NCBI RefSeq assembly: GCF_000382145.1
Contig: NZ_KB907636.1
Span: forward strand, 1-64,000
Length of the DNA: 64,000 bases
Direction: 5' to 3'
DNA from: Psychrobacter lutiphocae DSM 21542
GTDB taxonomy: Bacteria; Pseudomonadota; Gammaproteobacteria; Pseudomonadales; Moraxellaceae
This document shows, one piece after another, positions 1 to 8,900 of the stretch. Position numbers and translations under genes: made by a program. The notes beneath the pieces are model-generated. The model saw nothing but the letters and a program-made list of their open reading frames with translations. It had not been told where the DNA came from and made no database searches. Every line of letters begins with the position of its first letter. The stretch's first letter is position 1.

Positions 1-227
1 CGACGATGACGATCGTAGATGCTTTCAAGTCCTCGTTCATAATATCGCTTCTTAGTACGTCTGGCAGTTTCGGGGTGTATGCAGAGGTCTTTGGCAATAT
101 CTATCGTGGATTTGCCTATGCTGTACTGGTGTAAGATCAGCAGTCGTAGGCGGGCTCTGGGATTGCTCTCAGTTTTTGAGTATTTGCCAAAGTCGTGATC
201 GTCTAGGGTATTTGTTAGTTTGGTCAT
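1..227 (-). CDS. IS630-like transposase, N-terminal part (cut by window start)
   Basis: Reading the minus strand from the ATG at 227 gives an open frame running off the window edge (about 75 residues, beginning MTKLTNTLDDHDFGKYSK). Residues of about 25-65 form a helix-turn-helix with the pattern R-x-R-L-x3-L and the stretch KSTIDIAKDLCIHPETARR, followed by YYERGLESIYDR. This is typical of the N-terminal DNA-binding domain of IS630/Tc1-type transposases or their orfA. The catalytic DDE part lies outside the window. Its start is only 12 bases from the stop of the next gene, so the element's end probably lies within or against that gene. The family call is from pattern recognition; another winged-helix transposase family is possible. 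Confidence 0.6.
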   Translation of the reverse strand, partial: MTKLTNTLDDHDFGKYSKTESNPRARLRLLILHQYSIGKSTIDIAKDLCIHPETARRTKKRYYERGLESIYDRHR

Positions 228-239
228 AATTGAATTATA

Positions 240-1067
240 CTATATATTTTGGGTTTGGTATAAAACAGAATTATCAAAGCTGTCAAAATCTAGTCCCTCT
301 ACTCGGCTTACCTGATAGTATGGTGCTGGCAAGCTACCTTGTTGCTCGTCAATATAATTAAGATAAAGTTTAGAGCCTTCTAATAGATAGTCATCTTCCA
401 TGCGGTACGCATCACCTGCATAGCCACTTTCATCAGCAAGATCAAGAAGATCATCATCTGAATAACTGGCATCTGAATAGCTATCATCCTCATATTCGGT
501 TGCAGCATCTTGTTTTAAGGCTTCAACGGTCTGTTTTACCTCTTTTATTGCTTGTCTATATTCTGACGTATTATAAGCTTCTAATGGTAATTCATCACTT
601 TCTTGTTCTAAGTCATCTTGATTGGAAGTTAGTAACCCATTGATACCAAAAGGCTTTATACCCTGTAAAGACCCTTCTAAAAAGGTAATAAAGGCATTTT
701 GCGAGTTAGCATCCACACTATCAGGTTGGAAAAATGGGGTTTCGTGCATGCGAGTCTCAGAGATAGCAACGTAATTATTGCTTAAATGATGGTTAATAGC
801 ATCAAGTAAAATGGCTTTTGCCTGTTCATCACTACTCGCAGTTGCCGTAAATAACTGCTGATAACTGTTCACCTGTTGTGTCAGTTGTTGTCTATAACTT
901 AAATCAGCAGAAATGGGCTTATCATTAAAATTTGTGGGTTGCGTCAAGTGTGTTGGCATAGTGCCTGTCGATTGACAACCCATAATGGACGCTAAAGAAG
1001 CGGTTAAACATAAAGCTTTAAAGGCTTGTTGTGAAAAAGGCGCTACTGATAAAAAAAAGGTATGCAT
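240..1067 (-). CDS. predicted lipoprotein of unknown function
   Basis: A 275-aa protein. The N-terminus has a hydrophobic stretch ending in IMGC (Cys31), a plausible but not ideal lipobox, so export and lipidation are likely. The rest is hydrophilic and acidic, with an Asp/Ser/Tyr-rich stretch at about residues 190-220 (DDSYSDASYSDDD). I recognise no catalytic motif and no family. A GGAG lies 13 bases upstream of the ATG, which is long spacing. The 3' end abuts the IS630-like gene on its left, so the last few residues may be encoded by the end of the insertion element and the native C-terminus may be lost. Confidence 0.6.
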   Translation of the reverse strand: MHTFFLSVAPFSQQAFKALCLTASLASIMGCQSTGTMPTHLTQPTNFNDKPISADLSYRQQLTQQVNSYQQLFTATASSDEQAKAILLDAINHHLSNNYVAISETRMHETPFFQPDSVDANSQNAFITFLEGSLQGIKPFGINGLLTSNQDDLEQESDELPLEAYNTSEYRQAIKEVKQTVEALKQDAATEYEDDSYSDASYSDDDLLDLADESGYAGDAYRMEDDYLLEGSKLYLNYIDEQQGSLPAPYYQVSRVEGLDFDSFDNSVLYQTQNI

Positions 1068-1513
1068 GATAATTTAACTGCTCCGTGCGTCAAGACCGAT
1101 ATGCGCTTTGATAATTTTAGCTACTAGATAAAGGGTTTTATTGTTCAATTCTTTATTGGTCAACTCTTTTATTGCTCAATAAGGATTGGACAAATCCCAG
1201 ATTGTTGAATAAAATCAAAGCAATGCGCTTAGTTGGTCAAATTAGTTGATTGTATTAAGGCATTGGACTTTGTAGTCACATAAATAACGCAATGTAAGAA
1301 AGATTTAGGTAATACTATCACAATAAATCGCTACACTCGGTTACAAAATTCATTTTTAATTACTTTTTTTTAACCTACACTGCATTTTAATACTAGGGCG
1401 TGTCTTCATTAGACAAATGAACATAACTTTGAACTGCCCAAGCCTAGCCGCTATTTATTGCTTATATTTTACCAACATCTTATATTTTACCAACGTCATA
1501 AAAAGGACTTAAC
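1068..1513. other. intergenic region, no gene seen
   Basis: About 450 AT-rich bases between two divergent genes. It contains several loosely repeated TTATTG/CAATAA stretches and, at 1396, a copy of the GGGCGTGTCTTCATT repeat terminus found elsewhere in the window. I see no RNA gene or convincing small frame. Confidence 0.5.
1393..1410 (+). repeat. copy of the GGGCGTGTCTTC repeat terminus
   Basis: CTAGGGCGTGTCTTCATT matches the outer ends of the 15460-15645 element and lies beside CTAG. No matching partner end is visible nearby, so this looks like a relic or a solo end. IS5-type elements often have termini and CTAG-like targets of this kind, but the assignment is inference. Confidence 0.45.
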
Positions 1514-2179
1514 ATGACTTATTACTTTGGCTTTAAACCTACCGAAAAACTAAAACATATGATTAATGAGGCTGAGCAAAAAATCAGCTCAAACAGTAGC
1601 GAACCATACTATCCGCTTCGTAATGACATCTCACATCAAATAGCTCATGAAATTATAAGCAATCTTTTAGTGAACCTTATTAGCGTCATCCCTGATGAAG
1701 AACGCAAAGCAAAAATGAAGGGCATTGTCAGCAAAATTGAAAGTGCTGCTGATACCATGCTGAACATTTTACTAGGAAAAGATAAAAACAAAGATGTCTT
1801 ACCAAATTTTGAATATCTTAAAAACGAAACTGTTTTTGATGACAACGATGGTGAGATGCGTATTGGCTTTGTACTAGACGACGCTGTGGCACAAACCATT
1901 CATACTGGGCTTGACTCTGTCACTGAGGATTCAGTAGATCATGATAAATTACGGCATGCGCTGTTTGCAATGAACCATGCTGTGGTCGATCATTTCATCA
2001 CCCGATTTTCAGAAACTCTACCCTTGGGTATGTTCAAACGAAATGCGATACCTGTTGCTAAGGCTGGTATTAACAAAGCTTTAGAAATGGCAATTAATAA
2101 GTTATTACCACAATTACCACAGGAGTCGTTACAACGTCTGGTTGCTTTTTATCGTCCATTTGTTGTAGAAAAGGCATAA
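1514..2179 (+). CDS. conserved hypothetical protein
   Basis: A 221-aa soluble protein starting MTYYFGFKP, preceded by AAAAGGACTTAAC, a good ribosome binding site 7 bases before the ATG. It has no signal peptide or membrane segment. The sequence is mainly helical in character, with an amphipathic C-terminal half. I do not recognise a domain. Codon use resembles the neighbours, so it is probably a genuine resident gene. It stands alone: the gene on its left is divergent and hpt is about 390 bases downstream. Confidence 0.65.
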   Translation: MTYYFGFKPTEKLKHMINEAEQKISSNSSEPYYPLRNDISHQIAHEIISNLLVNLISVIPDEERKAKMKGIVSKIESAADTMLNILLGKDKNKDVLPNFEYLKNETVFDDNDGEMRIGFVLDDAVAQTIHTGLDSVTEDSVDHDKLRHALFAMNHAVVDHFITRFSETLPLGMFKRNAIPVAKAGINKALEMAINKLLPQLPQESLQRLVAFYRPFVVEKA

Positions 2180-2567
2180 ACGCTTGCAAATAGACAATTA
2201 GAAAATTGTCACTACATCAAATCAGAAATATGCTAGAGGTTGTGTGTCACTTATTTAAATAGGTTAAGTGGGTATTTTTCAAACCCCACTCTCAACTTAA
2301 ATAATCTGATATAGATTGAACTTATAGCCTAGCTAAACGTGCTTCTTGTTGATTAAAATACTGGGCTAAAACCACAGCCTCTACCAAGAATTGTGAGTGA
2401 AGTTATTTGCTAACTACCATTTAACTGGCTGCCTAAAAGTAGTCATATAAAGCGTCAGTCAATCAAACCTTAAACTTGGGGTATTCTGCTGTTAATCGTA
2501 ACTGGATTAGCTCAATGCCAAAAATCCTGTTAAAATAACGGCTTTTACTTTTACCTCTGGTGCAAAT
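2180..2567. other. intergenic region upstream of hpt
   Basis: About 390 bases with no convincing reading frame, RNA gene or terminator. The hpt promoter should lie in the last 100 bases, but I could not fix a -10/-35 pair with confidence. Confidence 0.4.
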
Positions 2568-3128
2568 ATGAGCCAAATCAGCAATCAAGAAATTGAAAAA
2601 ACATTACGTAATTCAGAATGTTTAATCAGCAGCATTGAAGTCGCTGCTGCCTATGAGCGTCTTGCTGCCCAACTAAACCTGCATTATGCAGGCTTAAATC
2701 CTATCGTCATGGTCGTTATGAATGGCGGCTTAATCCCAGCAGGTCAACTGTTAACTCACCTCACTTTCTATCATCGCATGCATTATATTCATGCTACTCG
2801 TTATCGTGATAACGAAGGCACCAATGATTTGATGTGGGCATTCAAACCTGATGTGAGTATTGAGAATGAGCATGTCTTATTAATTGATGATATTTTTGAT
2901 GAAGGCATCACCTTAAAAGCCATTGTCGAGGAATTAAAAAAAGAAAATCCAGCTTCTATCAACTGCTGTGTACTATTGAATAAAGAACATGATCGCAAGG
3001 TTGATAGCTTTAATGTTGACTTTGTTGGTCTAAATGTTGCAGATAGATATGTCTATGGTTGTGGTATGGATTTTCATGGTTATTTGCGCCATTTACCAGG
3101 TATTTATGCCATTAAAGAAGAGAAGTAG
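2568..3128 (+). CDS. hpt: hypoxanthine(-guanine) phosphoribosyltransferase
   Basis: A 186-aa cytosolic purine-salvage enzyme that joins hypoxanthine or guanine to PRPP. The phosphoribosyltransferase signature VLLIDDIFDEGITL is at residues 103-116, with the two adjacent acidic residues that bind the ribose hydroxyls. The PPi-loop region VVMNGGLIPAG is at 49-59. The length fits bacterial type I PRTases. The Moraxellaceae form differs from E. coli Hpt in the hood, so base preference is not certain. The gene is monocistronic and followed by a clear hairpin terminator at 3190-3238. Confidence 0.85.
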   Translation: MSQISNQEIEKTLRNSECLISSIEVAAAYERLAAQLNLHYAGLNPIVMVVMNGGLIPAGQLLTHLTFYHRMHYIHATRYRDNEGTNDLMWAFKPDVSIENEHVLLIDDIFDEGITLKAIVEELKKENPASINCCVLLNKEHDRKVDSFNVDFVGLNVADRYVYGCGMDFHGYLRHLPGIYAIKEEK

Positions 3129-3189
3129 TCTCAAGTAGTTTCTGACTGCAACAGAATAAAGATAAAGCAACAGATTAGACTTAAAAAAG

Positions 3190-3238
3190 GCAGCTGACAT
3201 GGCAATATACAATGTCGCCATATCAGGTGCTTTTTTTT
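3190..3238 (+). terminator. rho-independent terminator after hpt
   Basis: CTGACATGGC and GCCATATCAG form a 10-bp stem with one mismatch around an AT-rich loop, followed by a run of eight T. It lies about 65 bases past the hpt stop and just before the convergent recD. Confidence 0.75.
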
Positions 3239-3293
3239 GCGTTTTAATACAAACCGTTTTCATATAAACCATTTTAATATAAACAATCTGACC

Positions 3294-5729
3294 TTAGCTA
3301 AACTGTAACCCTAACCCAGTGTTACGCTCAGTTGCAGTTTGTACCGCTTTTTCAAAAGCAGGTTTTGCGCTATAAATACTTACCCGTTTTTTTGCTCGAG
3401 TCACTGCGGTATAAATAAGCTCTTTGCTTAACAGCCTAGCGTGGCTATTATCTAAAGTAATTGCAACATGATCAAACTCCGAGCCTTGCGACTTGTGAAT
3501 GGTCATCGCATAAGCTGTGGTAATCAGCGCCTCATTGAGTAAGTTTACCGCTATGCCTTGCGTCTTATTTTCAAAAAAAACCTCCAATCTGCCCTTCTCT
3601 CCTGCGGTCAGCAAACAAATACCAATATCACCATTAAACAATCCAAGCTCATAATTATTCTGTAATACCATGATAGGGCGACCATGATACCAAGCATCTT
3701 GTCTTATCGGTAGCTTGAGCATATTGGTGTGCCACAATGTGAGATAATTGTTAATATAATTATCTCCCCACTCACCATGATGCCCTGCACTAAGCACTCT
3801 AAATTGATTAAATACGTTGATCAATTCAGTTAACTGTTGTTTAACAACACTGGTATCAGGCATAGATGTTGCGATTGGTTTATTTAATAACTTTTGTGTT
3901 TCTGTAATAAAATTTTGATAATAAGTGCATATTTTTTCAAGTTTGTTTTTTTTGCTTAGGCTATTTGTTGTATCTTGGCTATCCTTATCTTTTCTGTTTG
4001 TGTCAAAGTTATAACCAGTATTTTCAAAATGTAATGCGTCATCATGTTCAATTAACTGCCACATTGCATTTAAATCTACTTGTTCTTGATTGATTTGGGT
4101 TGCCAGCTTCCCGATACCTGAATCAGCTCCAAAACGGCGACTTTCGGTGAGCTTCGCATGAATCGGCTGTAACCTTGGAATACGGCACAGGTCAGCCAAC
4201 ACAGCCCCTGCATCCACAGCTGCCAACTGATTGGCATCACCTAATAAAATAAGACGAGCGCCCGGCTTGACCGCACTCACCAAGTAATTGGCAAGCTCCA
4301 CCCCCAGCATAGAAGCCTCATCGACAATAATCACATCCTCACCTAACGGATTATCAGCGTTATAACGTGGCTTACCAGTGCGCCCTATCCCTAACAAGCG
4401 GTGGATGGTCTTTGCTTCTTGTAGCTGCATCTCAACGTCAGCGGCATCAAGCGCTGCTTGCAGTGACTCTTGCATGCGCTGAGCTGCCTTACCTGTCGGT
4501 GCCGCCAAAGCCAAACTCGCACTATCAGTACTAAATTTAATACCCCCTGCCGCACCATCTGTATTTTCAGGATTAAAACATATCGTGTCTTGTGCTTGCT
4601 GTAACGCCATGACCAGTTGCGCCACGGTATAGGTCTTACCGGTGCCAGGGCCGCCAGTAATAATACTAAAAGCGTTATTATTGGCCACTTCAATGGCATT
4701 GACTTGTTGAGTATTTAGATTATCGGGCAGCTGAATATCTAGTGGCTCTACTCGATTGTTCAAAATTTGCTTAATCTTACTGGCTAAGTTGTACTCTGCC
4801 TGCCAAGTTCGGTGTAGCCATAAGGTGACGATTGTTTTTTGTTGGTTATTTTGGTGTAAATTTTGAGTTTGAAAGATAATAGGATTTTGTTTTAATTTAC
4901 TTAGGCTATTTTGTTGTTGAGTATCAATGATAAGCTTAGAGAATAGGTCGTGTTGCTCAAGTTTCTGACACAGTGCAGATAATGTCAAAGTCTTTAGTTG
5001 AGTATAAAAAGCAATCGCCAACTGTAACTGCTCGTTTAACTGCGTTTTTATTGCACTATTGACAGAAGCCTGTCGCCATAAATGTTCTTTTTTGCTCAAT
5101 AATAGAGAGATAAGTTTAAAAGTTGATAGTTGCTGATTATTTTTTAAGCTATTTGCTTGATTCGTACTATCTATATGGCTTGAGCAATGATCCTGATATA
5201 GCCTATCCATCTCCTCAAAATCAGTAGGATTGATAAAGTCAATTAAAGGTGCTGTTAAAAAATCCAGTACAGTCAACTGCCAAGAATAAAGTGAAACAAG
5301 TTGATACTCTACCTGAGGGATCTTAGCTGTTGTCTTTTTATTTAAATTTACTGATTTTATAGAGGTCAGATCTATTGATGACTGCTCAGTGGTCATGATA
5401 TGGCTAATGACAGGAGCGCTTATTGGTATTTCATCATCCGTTTGGGTTAATGTTAAAACCGTATGCCCCTCATCTAATTGCTTAGCTAATAAAATAAAAA
5501 ATACCTGAAACAATATAGCCATATTATATTGCTTATTCCCTTGCTGGCTTTCCCTATCATCTTGTTGACAGTCATCAGCAACAAGCGCTTTGCTACCTAG
5601 TTTAGGTTGGCTATAAGCGCTTTTAGTTTGTTGGCGTCGTTGTAGAATATAGTTGCTAACTCGTAGCGCCCAACTTTGTTGTGAGTCAAAACTATTGTTA
5701 TTATTTGTGTGCATATGACTTTGTTTCAT
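3294..5729 (-). CDS. recD: exodeoxyribonuclease V alpha subunit, RecD helicase
   Basis: An 811-aa SF1B 5'-3' helicase subunit of the RecBCD complex, which processes double-strand breaks. The Walker A motif GGPGTGKT is at 359-366, followed by DEAS (Walker B) and a C-terminal UvrD-like block with YAMTIHKSQGSEFDHV and YTAVTRAKK. The N-terminal 330 residues are poorly conserved and Gln/Asn-rich, and the protein is longer than E. coli RecD (608 aa). It lies downstream of recB with a 230-base gap that contains a palindromic repeat, so coupling to recB may be looser than usual. Confidence 0.93.
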   Translation of the reverse strand: MKQSHMHTNNNNSFDSQQSWALRVSNYILQRRQQTKSAYSQPKLGSKALVADDCQQDDRESQQGNKQYNMAILFQVFFILLAKQLDEGHTVLTLTQTDDEIPISAPVISHIMTTEQSSIDLTSIKSVNLNKKTTAKIPQVEYQLVSLYSWQLTVLDFLTAPLIDFINPTDFEEMDRLYQDHCSSHIDSTNQANSLKNNQQLSTFKLISLLLSKKEHLWRQASVNSAIKTQLNEQLQLAIAFYTQLKTLTLSALCQKLEQHDLFSKLIIDTQQQNSLSKLKQNPIIFQTQNLHQNNQQKTIVTLWLHRTWQAEYNLASKIKQILNNRVEPLDIQLPDNLNTQQVNAIEVANNNAFSIITGGPGTGKTYTVAQLVMALQQAQDTICFNPENTDGAAGGIKFSTDSASLALAAPTGKAAQRMQESLQAALDAADVEMQLQEAKTIHRLLGIGRTGKPRYNADNPLGEDVIIVDEASMLGVELANYLVSAVKPGARLILLGDANQLAAVDAGAVLADLCRIPRLQPIHAKLTESRRFGADSGIGKLATQINQEQVDLNAMWQLIEHDDALHFENTGYNFDTNRKDKDSQDTTNSLSKKNKLEKICTYYQNFITETQKLLNKPIATSMPDTSVVKQQLTELINVFNQFRVLSAGHHGEWGDNYINNYLTLWHTNMLKLPIRQDAWYHGRPIMVLQNNYELGLFNGDIGICLLTAGEKGRLEVFFENKTQGIAVNLLNEALITTAYAMTIHKSQGSEFDHVAITLDNSHARLLSKELIYTAVTRAKKRVSIYSAKPAFEKAVQTATERNTGLGLQFS

Positions 5730-5775
5730 TATAAAAAATCTCTTGATTTTTAAGTTTTAAATATGATTGGGTAGT

Positions 5776-5911
5776 ATAGTTGTAGTCAGATAAATGAGTT
5801 ACAAGGCAACCGAGTGCAAGTACTACTTACTACTTACTACTTACTACTTACTACTGAAGTAGGCTAAACGAGATTAACGCTGTAACTCTTTTATATCGTT
5901 GTGACTATATA
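5776..5911. repeat. palindromic dispersed repeat, copy A, with TACTACT array
   Basis: A MITE-like unit with ends TAGTCA and TGACTATA. It shares the blocks ACAAGGCA, CGAGTGCAAGTACTACT and TTAACGCTGTAAC with copy B at 20171-20277. The middle holds five copies of the heptamer TACTACT (5821-5855) where copy B has one. It sits in the recB-recD gap and could form a long imperfect hairpin in the transcript. It carries no reading frame of its own. Confidence 0.75.
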
Positions 5912-5915
5912 TTAA

Positions 5916-5928
5916 GGACACGCCCTAA
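5916..5928 (-). repeat. degenerate GGGCGTGTC repeat terminus
   Basis: GGACACGCCCTAA is the reverse complement of the GGGCGTGTC terminus seen at 1396 and 15460. It lies directly next to palindromic repeat copy A. Confidence 0.35.
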
Positions 5929-5960
5929 GTATAATGTTATAAATCTGAGAAAAACCTGTC

Positions 5961-8900
5961 TTACTCTGGCCTACCAAATAAGTCATCTAACGCTTTAATA
6001 AAATCTAATGGAATATCCCAAGTTACCAACCCATAACGATCACTATCTGATAGCTTACTAATGTCTAGCGAGTTACCACTGCCTAACGAATTGCTGCTAT
6101 ATGCTGACTTAGCAGTGGCAAGCTTGGCTGGATGTACACCACGCAAAAACATATATTCTACTGGTGCTAAGTAGCGATGCTCATTACCTTGGTAGTCAGC
6201 AATGCGTAACGATAAAAAACGATGCAATGCCACTTGATATATTGCTGCTTGCAACCAATATCCTGCTTTACTCATGGCTTGTTTTAAGGTTTGATGGCTA
6301 TAACTGCTTAGGCTATTTCCTAAAAAATTACTCTTATAATCGACAACGTGATACCTGCCAGCTTGCTCATATACCAAGTCAATTTCACCACGCAAATAAC
6401 GATATATATGACGTTGTTGTTGCGGTAGCAAATGGATGTGCTTGTCTTTTTCTGGTACATATTGCTCAAATAACTGATTGATTGCCTCCGCTTTAAACTG
6501 CTCTGATACTCCCATATTAAAGCCAAGCTCAGCAAATTGGCGACTGGGCTCAATATTTATTAGTGCTTGATTTGATGCTAACAAAGGCGTATGCAGCACC
6601 TCCTCTATCCAATGGATTAAGGCATGGTGCTGACTGTCATCGATATCAAGCTCTAGCGCTGTTGCTTGCCATCTCTGTCCATTGCTTGCACTGATCTTCT
6701 CGTTTAAAATTCTTAACTGCTGCTCACGACTGGCATAGACAGTTGGCAACTGATAGCGTCTTACTGCCTGATCTATAACTTGTGGCCATTGTGCTTTATT
6801 GTTAAACTCTATTTTTTCATATATTTCATGCAAAAATGTTCCAGCATTTGCGCCTTTAACAAAACTAAAGCGAATGTCATCTTCTGCTTTTATACTGTCT
6901 TGTATATCAGCTTGTGCGCCAATGTTTGCAACTCTAATACTAATATCATCAGCTATATCAATAGTGTCATCAATGCGCTCATCGGCCACTACCAGCGTTT
7001 GAACAGAATCATCTAGCTGACGTGCCAGCGCGGTAAAGCTGGTTTTAGCCCAACCTTGGAAATATGTCTCTTTCATGACCTTATTAAAGGCATCATATTT
7101 GATGGGTTCTTTTTTAACAGCAGTAGACTTAGTCTGAGTTACACCAGTCTCTAGCTTTGCATAATGGCTGTCGTAAAACTCTGTTATCTGAGTGCTTGGT
7201 AAATGACCGACGATGCCTTTTAATCGCTCTGGCAATAGATACTCTTTTTGGTCAGAATCAAACCAAAAGACAACCGGTTTACGCTCTTTCTCCCGTCTGT
7301 CTTTTGGATCTTTTAACACAATATATAACTGCTCACTGGCACGGGTAAAGGCGACATAGCCCAGTCTCTTACGTTCATCGAAGGCTTCTTTAGTTTCAAG
7401 ATTAATATAATACTCTTTATCATCCGCTGTACCTTGCACTACGGAGAAGTGGCGCTGAGTGACTGTCTTATTAGTAATATTGTTAGAGTTGTTAACTTGA
7501 GTACTATCCTGTTCAACATTGTACAAATATAAACCGTAATCCTCTCGATTACCTGACTTACGACTGGCCGCATCCATGCCCAATACATAGACAATGGGAA
7601 ACTCTAAACCTTTGGACTTATGAATGGTCATCAGCTGCACTCCAGACTCAGTGGGCAGCGGATACTGCTTGGCCCACTCGCTGTTTGGGGCATCGTCGAT
7701 ATTCTGTCTAAACCATGCCAATAATTCAAACTCACCCATTCCCATCCCATATTGGGCAAGGACGTCCATCACATGACGCAAGTCCATGATATGACGGTCA
7801 CCGTCTTTGTACATTGCCAGCGTTTGCCACACACCTTGAGGCTGAACCGGACTAGACTCAAACAAATAATGTAAAGCCGATAAAATACCAAATCGTTGCC
7901 AACGGTCAGCGCCTTCTTTCAAGTAGGTAATAAAATCTTGATAGCTTTTTTTGCTGTCGCTCTGTTGACTCTGCTTATAACCCTCTGCTTCAGCCACACC
8001 AGTTTCATGGTCTAGCATCATCGCTTTGGCCTGTTTGACACTTAGCCCATATAAGTGACTGGTTAACACCCGGTTAACCATGTCTTGTTTGTATGGTTGT
8101 AGCATTGCACTCAGCACCGCGGCCACATCTTCTGCAATGATGGTTTCAAAGATACTGACATCGCTGGTAGTGAGTGTCGGCACATTAAGCTTGACCAACT
8201 GATCTTCGACTTGTTTTAAGTCTTTTTTGGCACGAGCAAGTACCCCAATATCACTGGGCTGGATTGGCTTACCGTCTAAGGTCTGACCACTGCGTAGGAT
8301 TGCTGCAATATGTCGTGCTGTTGTCTCATACTCATCGTATTTTGCTTCGGTATTGTAAGGCAGGTTAATCACGCTTACTGCTTTATTTGGCAATACATTT
8401 TGATAGATATCAGTGTCACCATTTACATTGACATCTGTTGATTGGGGGTTTGAATGGATTTTGGACTGAAGCCATGACAGCTTCGCATCCTGATTGGCCG
8501 CTTTAATATGTTGATAATAAATATTGTCGCCCAGTCCTGCCAATCTATTTTGCTTATTAGACGCTCGTGTCGGCATACTAAACCAATGGTTAAGCGCATT
8601 AATCACGCCAGCATTAGAGCGACGATTCACATCAAGCGTCCAAATATGCTTATCGTCAAACTGGCGCTTCATAAAGTTGTAGTTGGACACATCACCACCA
8701 CGGAACCCATAAATCGCCTGCTTGGGGTCACCAACTAATAGCAAAAACTCATGATTAGAACGCTGTTTATTGTTAGTGTTTTTTGGCAAATAGATGTTTT
8801 GAATCATCATTGCCTGTTCACCGTTAATATCTTGTGATTCATCAATAAGTGCCACAGGATAATGATGACGGATATAACGTGCCAGCTTATCACCTTGCTT

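Noticed and set aside
5821-5855. Possible CRISPR-like array of TACTACT units
   Set aside because: Units are 7 bases with no spacers; this is a microsatellite inside a palindromic repeat.
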